From assembly GCF_963665675.1 (NCBI RefSeq), contig NZ_OY762426.1:558001-622000 (forward strand): a DNA stretch of 64,000 bases, read 5' to 3'. The notes beneath the pieces are model-generated. The model worked only from the letters and a program-made list of their open reading frames with translations, was not told the DNA's origin and did not search any database. Position numbers and translations under genes: made by a program. The stretch is from an uncultured Methanolobus sp. GTDB lineage: Archaea > Halobacteriota > Methanosarcinia > Methanosarcinales > Methanosarcinaceae. Shown here one piece after another: positions 18,108 through 27,050 of the stretch. Numbering within the stretch: position 1 is the first letter of the stretch; the number at the start of each line of letters is the position of its first letter.

Positions 18108-19379
18108 TCAATACACTTCTTTGGGGAAAGTCTGATATTCTACAAGTTCGGAGAACATACCATCGACTCCAAGGAACTGCTTGTATATCTCATTCCCTTC
18201 AGCTTCCAGGTCAATATCACTGAATTCATCCGGATGCAGGCGTTTTGCCATGTAGAGCAAGTTGAATAAAGTTTTGTCAATAGGCCTGCCTCTGCAATAA
18301 GGATAGAAACAATCATAGACCTGATCGTTCCTTACAGCAGGAATCTCTGAGAGTTCAGGGGTTTCCGTTACAAAACCAACACCACTCTCCCCATCCCATG
18401 TACCTATTGCAACGAAGATTACTTCAGGCGCCCATACGACAATCTGCTCTGGAGCAACATTGACGTTAGTACCTGTACAGTCCTTTGCAAGATTTCTTCC
18501 ACCTGCAATGGTTAGTGGTTCGTATACGGCTTCGGTACGGGTGAAGTCCCTTCCTTCAACGGAATCGTAAAAACCTTTTGTAGCTCCTCTTGGAGCAAAA
18601 TAAACTGTCGGCTTTTCACTTTCATCCATTTGTGAAGTTACTGATTCAATCATCTCCACTTTAGAACGTATAAACTCCGCCAGTTCATCGGCCCTCTCTT
18701 CCCTGTCAAGTACAGTTCCTAACAGTTCTATATGATCATAGTTCTGTGCGAACGTAAATCCGGAACCTGCTTCCACACATGGGCAACCGACCTTTTCCTC
18801 AACCAGTTCACCCCTGTTAGCAGAAGTTGTGTCAAAAACAATATCCGGCTGAAGAAGAGCCATGGTCTCATAATCTATTTCATGACGGGTGTTAGTTTCA
18901 GGCAGGTCATCAAGTTGCCCTCCACCATATATCTGAAGAGCTTCCCAAGCATCTGTGGCAATCTTTTCATCATTTGAATCTCTTGGAAGCACACATTGCC
19001 CGCGCGTGCATTCATCTGAAGAAACCATTTTATCAAGGTCCCCCAGTGCAATAACGATTCTCGAGTTATCAGGATTGGTTGTGACTATTCTTTCAATGGG
19101 CCTGTAAAATGTAACTTCTCTGTCATTATAGTCAGTAACGGTTTTTGGTTTTCCGTCCCAGAATGTAAGTATATATGAAGCATCTCCGACATCGTCCAGG
19201 GTATAAGAGCTATCTTCAAGCATATAATCACAAACGGCGTCTGAAACCTCACTTTCGGTCAGTGATCCGTCACCATCATCACAGGGAAGAGTGGAATACA
19301 GTGCAGTAGCGTTAATCATAGAAGCAAATGAACAGGCAAGTACTACCATTCCAATCAAAAAAATTCTCATTTTACTCAT
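18108..19379 (-). CDS. Iron/cobalamin-type ABC importer, secreted binding protein with EF-hand-like N-terminus
   Basis: A 423-residue protein whose signal peptide (FLIGMVVLACSFASMINA) lacks a lipobox. It is followed by a calcium-loop motif DDGDGSLTESE and a second acidic helix region, resembling one dockerin/EF-hand unit. The PBP2-type body (VTTNPDNSRIVIALGDLDKMV, LLQPDIVFDTTSANRG) follows. Several cysteines occur (ECTRGQC, CPC, CFYPYC). It has no membrane anchor of its own, and its ATG overlaps the stop of the PGF-CTERM protein gene by four bases, so that protein may hold it at the surface. Confidence 0.85.
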   Translation of the reverse strand: MSKMRIFLIGMVVLACSFASMINATALYSTLPCDDGDGSLTESEVSDAVCDYMLEDSSYTLDDVGDASYILTFWDGKPKTVTDYNDREVTFYRPIERIVTTNPDNSRIVIALGDLDKMVSSDECTRGQCVLPRDSNDEKIATDAWEALQIYGGGQLDDLPETNTRHEIDYETMALLQPDIVFDTTSANRGELVEEKVGCPCVEAGSGFTFAQNYDHIELLGTVLDREERADELAEFIRSKVEMIESVTSQMDESEKPTVYFAPRGATKGFYDSVEGRDFTRTEAVYEPLTIAGGRNLAKDCTGTNVNVAPEQIVVWAPEVIFVAIGTWDGESGVGFVTETPELSEIPAVRNDQVYDCFYPYCRGRPIDKTLFNLLYMAKRLHPDEFSDIDLEAEGNEIYKQFLGVDGMFSELVEYQTFPKEVY

Positions 19380-19972
19380 TCTTCATCCCCTCCTGACTTA
19401 TTTCTCCTTGCAAAAAAAACACATGCAAAAAGTGAAATTGAAGCCATAAATAAAGTAAAACCAGGCACACCGGATTCCACTCCGGAGTCAGTATCTCCGG
19501 AAGAAACTGAAGTGGAACTCTGTCCGTTTGAAGCAGAATTAGGATCAGTTACCGCTACCCATCTTTCTTTTCCTTCATTCAATTCCTGTGTCTGGTAAAG
19601 CATGTCAACCCAGTATCCTTCAAATGCGCTATCGGCGCTACCAGAAGAAATTACATAATACGTGACTTCAGCACTGTCACTTACTGAGAATGATATTTTT
19701 CCGGCATCCCTGTCAACCTTAAAAGAATTGGCATCAGATACCTCAGAATCAGTATCCGGGAAAGTGAACCCCTCTGGAATAGTTTCCACTATACCAAGCA
19801 TGAAAGGACTCTCTCCTGTAATCTCCAGTGTGATCTCTGCCATTTCACCTTTTGAAAAACCGGAAGGGAGATGGCGTTCAACGTCAGTTATTTCTGAGCA
19901 GGAAGCAAAACCAATAGTAGCAACTAAAAAACCCAGCAAGCTTATACCAACAACAAATTGCTTTAAGTACAT
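19376..19972 (-). CDS. PGF-CTERM surface protein in metal-chelate cluster
   Basis: A 198-residue exported protein with a signal peptide (about residues 1-24, GISLLGFLVATIGFASC). A beta-rich middle follows (MLGIVETIPEGFTFPD, then ISFSVSDSAEVTYYVI). After a Ser/Thr-rich linker it ends in VPGFTLFMASISLFACVFFARRNK. This tripartite end is the PGF-CTERM signal, which archaeosortase A is known to cleave and link to lipid. It is coupled by four bases to the anchor-less binding protein downstream, so a receptor or tether role is inferred. Confidence 0.8.
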   Translation of the reverse strand: MYLKQFVVGISLLGFLVATIGFASCSEITDVERHLPSGFSKGEMAEITLEITGESPFMLGIVETIPEGFTFPDTDSEVSDANSFKVDRDAGKISFSVSDSAEVTYYVISSGSADSAFEGYWVDMLYQTQELNEGKERWVAVTDPNSASNGQSSTSVSSGDTDSGVESGVPGFTLFMASISLFACVFFARRNKSGGDEE

Positions 19973-20029
19973 GATATCCTCTTAATTTCAAGAACTGCAG
20001 TTTTAATTATTTCAAATACAAGTAAAATT

Positions 20030-20794
20030 TCAAGTGTTATTCATATTCTTCAAAAAATCAGAAATCTCTTCCACCTCAGGCACATCAACCTGGAATTTTT
20101 CACCCATAAGCCCTGCCTTAAAAACTGAAACCATTACAGGCAGAGTTGCCAGAATTCGATCTTCCGGGACTTTTTCGCAAAGGATGCTTTTAGTTTTTCC
20201 TTCAACCCTGTTCAGCACATAGTAGAGGTCTTTTCCGGCAGCTTCTGCCAGACTGCTTATCTTTTCGGATAGGCAGACGGATTCATAGGATGGATCAATT
20301 ACCATCAGCAATGCATCACAGCCTTCTTCCACGCCCCTGCCGAAATGTTCTATTCCGGCTTCAGTGTCAACTAAAACAATGTCGTTGCTTCCGGCATCTA
20401 TATTCTTAAGCAGGTGCTTTGAAAGAACTCCCATTGGACAGGCACAGCCTTCCCCGAAATCATGGATTTTTCCAACAGCCATTAGTGAAATGTTCTCTGC
20501 CTGTGAGACATATTCACCGGGTATGTCTGCAATCTCCCATCTTTTATCAAAGAACTTTACTTCTTCGCCTGTTGAAAAAGAAGCCTTCATTCTTTCAACC
20601 AGGTCTTTTTTTCCGCCAAAGAAATTCAGGAAATCCTCAGGTAATTCCAGTCCCAGTTGCCTGTGAAGTCCGAAATTGGATTCATCATTGTCAACCACAA
20701 GTACATTATATCCTTCTCTGGACATTGTCTGTGCCAGTAAAGCTGTTAATGTACTCTTTCCGCATCCGCCTTTTCCGCATATCAGTATTTTCAA
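20030..20794 (-). CDS. CooC-like nickel/metal-insertion ATPase
   Basis: A 254-residue SIMIBI-class ATPase. The P-loop GKGGCGKST (residues 7-15) carries the deviant Walker A lysine of the MinD/NifH/CooC group. The CACP motif at residues 117-120 matches the C-x-C pair that binds metal at the CooC dimer interface. The VLVVDNDESN strand and DIVLVDTEAGIEHFGRG switch region agree with CooC. CooC helps nickel enter carbon monoxide dehydrogenase. No CODH gene is in the window, and placement in a metal-transport operon suggests nickel handling. Confidence 0.82.
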   Translation of the reverse strand: MKILICGKGGCGKSTLTALLAQTMSREGYNVLVVDNDESNFGLHRQLGLELPEDFLNFFGGKKDLVERMKASFSTGEEVKFFDKRWEIADIPGEYVSQAENISLMAVGKIHDFGEGCACPMGVLSKHLLKNIDAGSNDIVLVDTEAGIEHFGRGVEEGCDALLMVIDPSYESVCLSEKISSLAEAAGKDLYYVLNRVEGKTKSILCEKVPEDRILATLPVMVSVFKAGLMGEKFQVDVPEVEEISDFLKNMNNT

Positions 20795-20806
20795 AATATC
20801 ATCTCC

Positions 20807-21649
20807 TTAGTTGTTTTCTTTTTTTTCCCAGCAGATCCTGACACGTGTTGAGTTGCTCTTTTCAGTGATCTGTCCGTCATTCCATGAGAGCTCGTCACTG
20901 AGGTAATTGTAAAGAATAGTTTCCTGCTCAGGTGTCTCAATTGTATATCTTGATCTGAAGAAATCCATGGCTTCGTCCATGGATGCAAAATCGTTGGTGT
21001 ATTCCATAGGGAATACTGCCATATCCGGATAGATTCCCATATCGTAGAGAACGTTGTATAATACATCGCATTTAGGGCCGCATGTATAATTAGTTCCGTA
21101 CAGGTATGGCCACAGGTTTACCGAATGTTCTTCCCAGGGACTGGTTCCTGCAAACCAGTAGAGATAAACATGTTTTGAAGAAGCCAGTTCCATTTTTTGA
21201 ATGGCATCCCTTATATCCGGCATACCAAGAGAGAATGATGCAATGACAATATCATAAGGACCGCCAAGGTCTTTCTCAACGTCAAGGTCTTCCCAGCGTT
21301 TGCTAACACAGTCGAGATTGGTTATTCCTTTTTCAGCAACGTTTTCAAGAAGAAGATTTTTCATGCCTTCTGCAGGTTCCACGGCGGTTACATGTGCAAC
21401 CCTTTCTGCAATAGGTATTGAAAGTCTTCCAGGTCCTGCACCAATGTCAAGTACTCTGGACTCAGGCGTAAGCGGTAGCTCTTCCAGAGTAAGCTGTGTT
21501 CTGTCAGAGAATTTCTGAGTTCTTTTCCAGAACCTTTCAGCGTTGTCCTTTTTGTTCCACAGATTGTTCTCAACTTCTTTGTTTGCTGAGTGTTGGGCAG
21601 CCATTCGTTCTTTCCATATTTCGTTCCAGTCTATTTTTCCGTGTTCCAT
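20807..21649 (-). CDS. Class I SAM-dependent methyltransferase, first gene of metal-chelate cluster
   Basis: A 280-residue Rossmann-fold methyltransferase. Motif I is VLDIGAGPGRLSIPIAERV, then AVEPAEGM, and YDIVIASFSLGMPD marks the motif-IV region. It is paralogous to the product of 10117-10968. A CGPKC motif in the C-terminal half is absent from the paralogue. It starts with ATG after GAAGGAATTC and precedes the CooC-like gene by 12 bases. The substrate is unknown. Confidence 0.85.
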   Translation of the reverse strand: MEHGKIDWNEIWKERMAAQHSANKEVENNLWNKKDNAERFWKRTQKFSDRTQLTLEELPLTPESRVLDIGAGPGRLSIPIAERVAHVTAVEPAEGMKNLLLENVAEKGITNLDCVSKRWEDLDVEKDLGGPYDIVIASFSLGMPDIRDAIQKMELASSKHVYLYWFAGTSPWEEHSVNLWPYLYGTNYTCGPKCDVLYNVLYDMGIYPDMAVFPMEYTNDFASMDEAMDFFRSRYTIETPEQETILYNYLSDELSWNDGQITEKSNSTRVRICWEKKENN

Positions 21650-22109
21650 TTTGAATTCCTTCTTTTGGGGTGTTTTACATTGAGCTAGAATTCTTATTTC
21701 ATTTCTTACGAAAATAATAAATCATCGATTTTAATGTTATTTCCTGGATTATTCGTAGCACTAAACGACATATGATATATACTTATGTATTAACAATGTG
21801 AACCCGCAAAAAATAAAACTTGTAGATGAATTTAATTCCAAATGTATATTGTATGTTAAAATATTCCATTAAGCACTGGTGCCTATATTTTGAATACAAT
21901 TGTACTACAAACTCTCATTTCGAGTGTAATACCCATTAACAGCAAAACTGTCTATATATATTTATTTTTAGCAATGTATGCCTATATACGTGCAACTAAT
22001 AATTGCAGGAGCGGACACACACATATATATATACAAAGCAAGTATAATAATTAGATTATAATTAAGTTGGCACTAATATTACACTATCTGTGCACTTACA
22101 AAACGGTAC
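21650..22109. promoter_or_regulatory. Divergent control region between metal-chelate cluster and chemoreceptor
   Basis: AT-rich, with no open frame of note. The minus strand has AAGTATATATCATATG (around 21765-21785) as a candidate TATA region for the methyltransferase operon. The plus strand carries a palindrome TACAATTGTA (21895-21904) followed by CTACAAACTCTCATT, nearly repeated upstream of mfnD at about 63071-63099. CTATATATATTTATT (21952-21966) and ACATATATATATAC (near 22021-22034) are possible TATA boxes for the chemoreceptor. Confidence 0.4.
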
Positions 22110-24188
22110 ATGAAAACTATCTGCGGGGAAAATAAATTGAAAATAAAACAAATCACGATTAGCCAGAAAATAATGGCTTTTGCTTTGATACTTACGATAC
22201 TGCCTGTAACAGTGGTAGGACTTTTTGCCTACGAACAAACATCAGATGCTATAACAGAACAGATGCAAGAACGGCTCATCGAACAAGTTTCCATGGAGAA
22301 GCAATATGTTGATGTTGTATTTTCCTTTGAACAGAAAAACCTTGAATCTAATCTGGAACTTGCCACAACAAAATTTTATGATATAGGTACTCCTACATTA
22401 ACTGGAAACGAACTTGTACTTGGTAATGATTATGTTGTGAACAATAATAATGGTCTCGTTGATTCAATTAAAGACGATACGGGAGCTGAAGCGACAATTT
22501 TTATGGTAAAAGATGGGGCAGCAACTCGTGTCTCTACTACTATTCTTGATGAAAATGGAAATCGTGTAACCGGAACCAGTGTATCCGATTCTGTTTATTC
22601 TGCCGTTGTGGAGAATGAGCAGACATATCAGGGAAGAGCAGACGTACTTGGAAACTGGTATCTGAGCCAGTACAAACCAATAAAAGATAGCGCTGGGAAA
22701 ATCGTAGGTATTCTTTTTGTAGGAGTCCCTGAAGAAACTTATCGTCTCATAATCAAAGAACAGGTGGACAGTGTAACCTTTGGTGAAACAGGATATATGT
22801 ACATAATGGATTCAAATGGAAAACTTGTTATTCACCCAAATAAAGAAGGTGAAACACCTGATATGGAAGACTTCACAAAAGAGATAATTGCTAACAAAGA
22901 AGGCGTGATTACTTACGAGTGGGATGGCCGTGAGAAAACAATGGGATATACTTATTATGAAGACAGAGATTGGTATATAATTTCAGGAACTTATGTTGAT
23001 GAATTCGAAGCCCCTGTTGTGGCTATTAGAAATGCTCTTATTGCATCCATACTTGTATTTGTAATACTTGGGTCTGGTGCCGCTTTCCTGATAAGCAGAT
23101 CTATTTCCGGTGGTGTTCAAAAGATCGTTTCTGACTTTAAAATGATAGCAGATGATGCACTTGAAGGTAAAATAAATACAACTGCAGATACTGATGTAGA
23201 TATTGATTTTATTGCAATTCCTAAAGGATTGAATGATATCCTTAGCACTCTTACATCTGTAATTAATGTGGTGACAAAAAGTGCAAACAATGTTGCCTCA
23301 ACAGCAGAAGAAATGTCAGCATCTATAGAAGAAGTAACTGCTTCATCTACACAAGTGTCTACAACAGTAAATGAAATTTCAGTGGGCACACAGGAACAAT
23401 CTGTAAAGACAGATGATGTTGCAAGAACAATGAATGACATGACAATCGGGGTTCAGGATATTGCACATAATGCACAATTAGCTGCAGAAGCAGCCAACGA
23501 AGCCCTGGAAGCAATATCAGAAGTTGGGAACCAATCCAGAGATATGCTTGTGAAAATGGATGCCATACAAAATGCTACTAATAGTTCTTCAAATGTTATT
23601 AAACAGTTAGAAGCAAAATCAAACCAAATTGGTGAGATTGTACAGCTTATTACCAACGTTGCAGATCAGACTAACCTGCTTGCACTGAATGCAGCAATTG
23701 AAGCAGCAAGGGCAGGGGAACATGGCAAAGGATTTGCAGTTGTAGCAGATGAAGTCAGGAAACTTGCTGAAAATTCAGGAACTGCAGCATTACAGATTTC
23801 CGAACTAATAGGTGAAATTCAGGAAGGTACAAGTGCAGCAGTCATGTCCATGGAAGATGGTACAAATACTGTTACAGAAGGTGTGTCTGCGCTGACTATA
23901 ACTGTAGATGCTGTAAAGCGAATTGTTGAAGAGAGTAACAGAGTTGCTCAAATGGCAGAGAACATTGCAGCAGCAGCAGAACAACAGTCTGCTTCAATAG
24001 AAGAAGTAACTGCAACGGTTGATGAGGTAGCATCTATATCTCAGCATGCTGCAGCTGGAACACAGGAGACATCAGCAGCTGTTGAAGAGCAAAATGCCTC
24101 CATGCAGGAACTAGCAAAAAGTTCACAGGAACTTGCTCAGATGGCTTCTGAAATGCAGGAATTCGTTTCAAAGTACACTACTGAATAA
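22110..24188 (+). CDS. Methyl-accepting chemotaxis protein with Cache-type sensor
   Basis: A 692-residue transducer. Membrane segment 1 lies at about 21-41 and an extracellular sensor at about 45-300 with Cache-like motifs ([48 protein letters not shown]). Membrane segment 2 is at about 307-329, then a HAMP-like linker and a long coiled-coil signalling domain. Its hairpin tip [20 protein letters not shown] is the CheA/CheW contact. No che genes are nearby, so it is an orphan receptor. The ATG at 22110 gives a short cytoplasmic lead; a TTG at 22137 in frame is possible. The ligand cannot be told. Confidence 0.92.
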   Translation: MKTICGENKLKIKQITISQKIMAFALILTILPVTVVGLFAYEQTSDAITEQMQERLIEQVSMEKQYVDVVFSFEQKNLESNLELATTKFYDIGTPTLTGNELVLGNDYVVNNNNGLVDSIKDDTGAEATIFMVKDGAATRVSTTILDENGNRVTGTSVSDSVYSAVVENEQTYQGRADVLGNWYLSQYKPIKDSAGKIVGILFVGVPEETYRLIIKEQVDSVTFGETGYMYIMDSNGKLVIHPNKEGETPDMEDFTKEIIANKEGVITYEWDGREKTMGYTYYEDRDWYIISGTYVDEFEAPVVAIRNALIASILVFVILGSGAAFLISRSISGGVQKIVSDFKMIADDALEGKINTTADTDVDIDFIAIPKGLNDILSTLTSVINVVTKSANNVASTAEEMSASIEEVTASSTQVSTTVNEISVGTQEQSVKTDDVARTMNDMTIGVQDIAHNAQLAAEAANEALEAISEVGNQSRDMLVKMDAIQNATNSSSNVIKQLEAKSNQIGEIVQLITNVADQTNLLALNAAIEAARAGEHGKGFAVVADEVRKLAENSGTAALQISELIGEIQEGTSAAVMSMEDGTNTVTEGVSALTITVDAVKRIVEESNRVAQMAENIAAAAEQQSASIEEVTATVDEVASISQHAAAGTQETSAAVEEQNASMQELAKSSQELAQMASEMQEFVSKYTTE

Positions 24189-24437
24189 GTAAAAGGTGGA
24201 GTTACTTCTCCATCATTTTTAATTTTTCTTTGTTTCTACAAGAGGCCGTTTAATTAGATCTTCGGCATAAAAGCTTATCTTTTTTGGGGCTGTCAAAAAC
24301 TTTGGGGTTGCAGAGCCTGAGCTAATTAATGACAATAAATAGATATTATGAAAGTAAATATAGTTTTGTGACAAACTATATTATATCCACTTTCAAATCT
24401 CATATTAGCTCAATTCAACTTAAACTAAGCGATTGCA

Positions 24438-24743
24438 TTTCAGGCATTACAAGCTTTGAAGATATTTGATCTGAAAAGGGATACTAAAAGTGAAATTGTC
24501 GTATATAAGCGAATAATTGCTAAGTTCAAGGAATTGATCAGTGACTGGAAAAATTGCAGGAAAGTAAGGTCCATCATTGAGGATGTATTCAAATTGGCGA
24601 AGAAAGCATACTCTATGGAGAATTTACACCGATATACAAAGAGATCTGTTAAAAAATACTGTTCTCTAGCTGTACTTTTAGTGGGGGCGACTGTTAATCT
24701 CGGCATTAAGGAAAAAAAGGAGTTACAAGCCTTTGCTGAGTGA
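24438..24743 (+). pseudogene. Transposase C-terminal remnant
   Basis: About 100 codons resembling the end of a DDE transposase (ALQALKIFDLKRDTK, then VRSIIEDVFKLAKKAYSM and RYTKRSVKKYCSLAVLLVGA). There is no ATG start, and a stop occurs just upstream near 24426. The catalytic region is missing. It abuts the truncated end of the surface-protein gene on the other strand, so an older insertion probably removed that gene's 3' part. The family cannot be assigned securely. Confidence 0.6.
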
Positions 24744-24885
24744 GGGATTCACAAGGACCCTAAATAGATAGTAAGATTCTTTATTGCAAACCCACTTCCA
24801 TCGAAGTCACCTGTAAACGGGGTAGCGTGGTCAATACCAATCGGAGTATGATTGCCTACAAGTGTGATGTCATTTATCATTGTGA

Positions 24886-26488
24886 CCCAACTTTGACAGT
24901 CAAAATTAATAAGAGTGTTCTTAGCTTTGTTGTATTCGGTTAAAATGCAAACAAAACTAAGAACATATGAGATTATTCCTAATGAGAATATATGCTTTCC
25001 CATCGGAACTATTCTGGCTGTAAATTGGCTTTACGATACCCTTGATTTATCCGCTGTTTTTGGTAAACACAAAAAGAATGGTATTGATATCAACAGCCTA
25101 CTGAAAGCACTTATAAGTTACAAGCTTACAGATAATTTCAGCATAAGTAAAGCTCACGATTGGATCAATCGTGATGAAGTGCTTGACATTTTCAATCTAC
25201 CTGAATTTTGTGAAAGAACTCTCTACAGGGTTCTTGAAACCCTGGGAAATAATCGTGAAACGATTATTTCCAATATTCAGGATGAAATATTTGCCCGATA
25301 CGATTTTGAACATACCAACGTAAACATGGACTGGACGAGCATTTTTTTCCATGGTGACAAATCTCCTCTTGGAATGTATGGATATAGCAGAGATCATCGA
25401 CCAGACAAAAAACAGATAACAATAGGTCTTGCTGAACTTGCTAATCCTATAAATGTTCCCATAGGTCTTACAGTAGAGAAGGGAAATCTACCAGATCAAA
25501 AACATTTTGGGAAGACATATTACCAAATCAACAATAGAATGGACCAGGGTTCACTTGTCGTTTTTGATAAAGGAGCTCATAGCAAAGGGAACATTGACTT
25601 GATAAGGGAAGATGAGATGCATTACTTAACTGCAAGAAAACTCAATAAGAGTGATGATAAGAAAATTGCAGTATTCTGGGAAGCTTCTCCTGAACTTATC
25701 GATTCTGAAAATGGAATATATGGACTGAAAACCATTAAACCAAGCAGTGTTAATTACATGTATTTTTCAGAAAAGCTCCAGAAAGAACAACACGACTCTA
25801 AAATAAGAAAAGTTATGAGATTGTTGGAGGAAGCAAAGGAGATACAGAAAGCTATCAGCAAAAACAAGAAGCTTCCTAAAAAATTCAGAATCAACAATGT
25901 TCTTGTTGATGTCACTTATTCTTTGCAGACTAAACTGATGGAACTAGATGAACAGGAAGCTATCAAGCTTCTGGAAGAAAAGATAATTACAGGTAGAGAA
26001 GGATTTTTCTGCCTGAGATCAAGTCAGAATTTGACACTAAAAGAAGCTCTTCTAACATACAGAAAAAAAGACTCCATTGAAAAAATAATCCATTCCCTGA
26101 AGAACGAGATTGAAATTAAACCATTAAGAGTATGGACTGAGGCTTCCATTTATGGTGCAGTGATCATAGGATTCATTGCACAACTTTTCATATCGCTGAT
26201 GCGATATGAGTTCAATGAACTCAGACATAAGTCTACAAAATTCATCAAAAATAGCTTATTGAATTTGACAGTAACCGTCGATTTTACGGATGAGCAATCA
26301 AAAAAGTACATTTACGCCAATTTTGATGGGATAAATTCACTGATTTTAAGGCAGAAATGGGTGAAATCGTAGCGAATTACTTAAAATTGTTTAGAGTGTC
26401 AAATAGGTTTTCCTGACAAAAATACGAAAAATTGGGTCCAGTGAGAAGACATTCTCTTCATGAAAGAGTGAAAACTGTCAAACTTGGG
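24886..26488 (+). mobile_element. IS1634-like insertion sequence (about 1603 bp)
   Basis: The ends are CCCAACTTTGACAGT and ACTGTCAAACTTGGG, a 15-bp inverted repeat with one mismatch. The element is flanked by the 6-bp direct repeat TTGTGA (24880-24885 and 26489-26494). It carries a single full-length transposase gene. Removing it restores the reading frame of the host surface-protein gene, so the boundaries are well supported. Confidence 0.88.
24945..26372 (+). CDS. IS1634-family transposase
   Basis: A 475-residue DDE transposase of the IS4 superfamily. The segments MDWTSIFFHG (first Asp), YGYSRDHRPDKKQI, VVFDKGAHSKGN (second Asp) and HYLTARKLNKSDDKK are typical of the IS1634 group. The C-terminal part with ALLTYRKKDSIEKIIHSLKNE contains the expected Y-x2-R-x-E-like region. 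The ATG at 24945 is preferred; an in-frame start at 24915 would extend it by ten residues. It appears intact. Confidence 0.88.
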   Translation: MQTKLRTYEIIPNENICFPIGTILAVNWLYDTLDLSAVFGKHKKNGIDINSLLKALISYKLTDNFSISKAHDWINRDEVLDIFNLPEFCERTLYRVLETLGNNRETIISNIQDEIFARYDFEHTNVNMDWTSIFFHGDKSPLGMYGYSRDHRPDKKQITIGLAELANPINVPIGLTVEKGNLPDQKHFGKTYYQINNRMDQGSLVVFDKGAHSKGNIDLIREDEMHYLTARKLNKSDDKKIAVFWEASPELIDSENGIYGLKTIKPSSVNYMYFSEKLQKEQHDSKIRKVMRLLEEAKEIQKAISKNKKLPKKFRINNVLVDVTYSLQTKLMELDEQEAIKLLEEKIITGREGFFCLRSSQNLTLKEALLTYRKKDSIEKIIHSLKNEIEIKPLRVWTEASIYGAVIIGFIAQLFISLMRYEFNELRHKSTKFIKNSLLNLTVTVDFTDEQSKKYIYANFDGINSLILRQKWVKS

Positions 26489-26694
26489 TTGTGAAGTTCA
26501 TTCCCCAATCAGCAGAACTTACTGACAGGTTGTCAATGTCACTGTCAGATGAGAGTTGATATGGGTCATTTATTGTGCCGCTGCCGCCTGAGTAGGTGGC
26601 AGCTGGAGCTATTCCTGTACATAGAAGTATTATGCAGATAAATGTCGTTAAATTGAGATATTGTCTTTTTGATGGCATACTAACCCATGTGTCT

Positions 26695-27033
26695 TCGGTT
26701 AAGGAGTTTTATTTACTTATTGCTAATGTTTTTGGACAATAACAACTACCTTAACTTACAGAATTTAACTGTTAAGTAATCTCATACTACTGGTTTTATC
26801 ACTGGTATGTTTTTGATGAAGTTATGAAACTACATGCTATTTATCACGATTCTTCTCTTAACCGATGACGCATGCATACTAACCACATCCTAATCTGGTA
26901 TCCAACCCTCAAACTAGAATTATGAATACAATGAATAATAAGTGTTTAGACTGTTGTGCTAATGATTAGCATGAAAAATAGAACTTGCACTGTTTGATAA
27001 AATATAGGGAGCAATTAATAAAAATAAAATGAG
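26695..27033. other. Intergenic stretch between two surface-protein genes
   Basis: AT-rich. It should hold the promoter of the interrupted GLUG-like gene near its right-hand start, but no clear TATA box was settled on. No open frame or RNA gene is recognised. Confidence 0.3.
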
Positions 27034-27050
27034 GAGAGCTTATCGCTCTC
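27034..27050 (-). terminator. Terminator of beta-helix surface-protein gene
   Basis: GAGAGC-N5-GCTCTC forms a 6-bp stem. On the minus strand it is followed by CTCATTTTATTTTTATT. It begins nine bases after the stop codon at 27059. Confidence 0.65.

Larger units (their letters stand above)
24749..26678 (-). pseudogene. Secreted GLUG-like surface-protein gene, interrupted by an IS and truncated
   Basis: The 5' piece (26678-26489) encodes a signal peptide and YSGGSGTINDPYQLSSDSDID, then reads into the IS and stops. The 3' piece (24885-24749) encodes MINDITLVGNHTPIG and FTGDFDGSGFAIKNLTI. Deleting the IS and one copy of TTGTGA joins them in frame as WGMNFT-MINDITL, the usual layout of GLUG/beta-repeat surface proteins. 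The frame then ends after NLTI, next to a transposase remnant, so most of the original repeats and any anchor are lost. Confidence 0.8.

Noticed and set aside
12921..21649. Biosynthetic cluster for a siderophore
   Set aside because: No synthetase, nicotianamine-synthase-like or tailoring genes other than one methyltransferase are present, so only uptake and handling can be supported.
21650..22109. Cobalamin or other riboswitch upstream of the metal cluster
   Set aside because: No B12-box-like or other known riboswitch core was found; the region is AT-rich with only short dyads.
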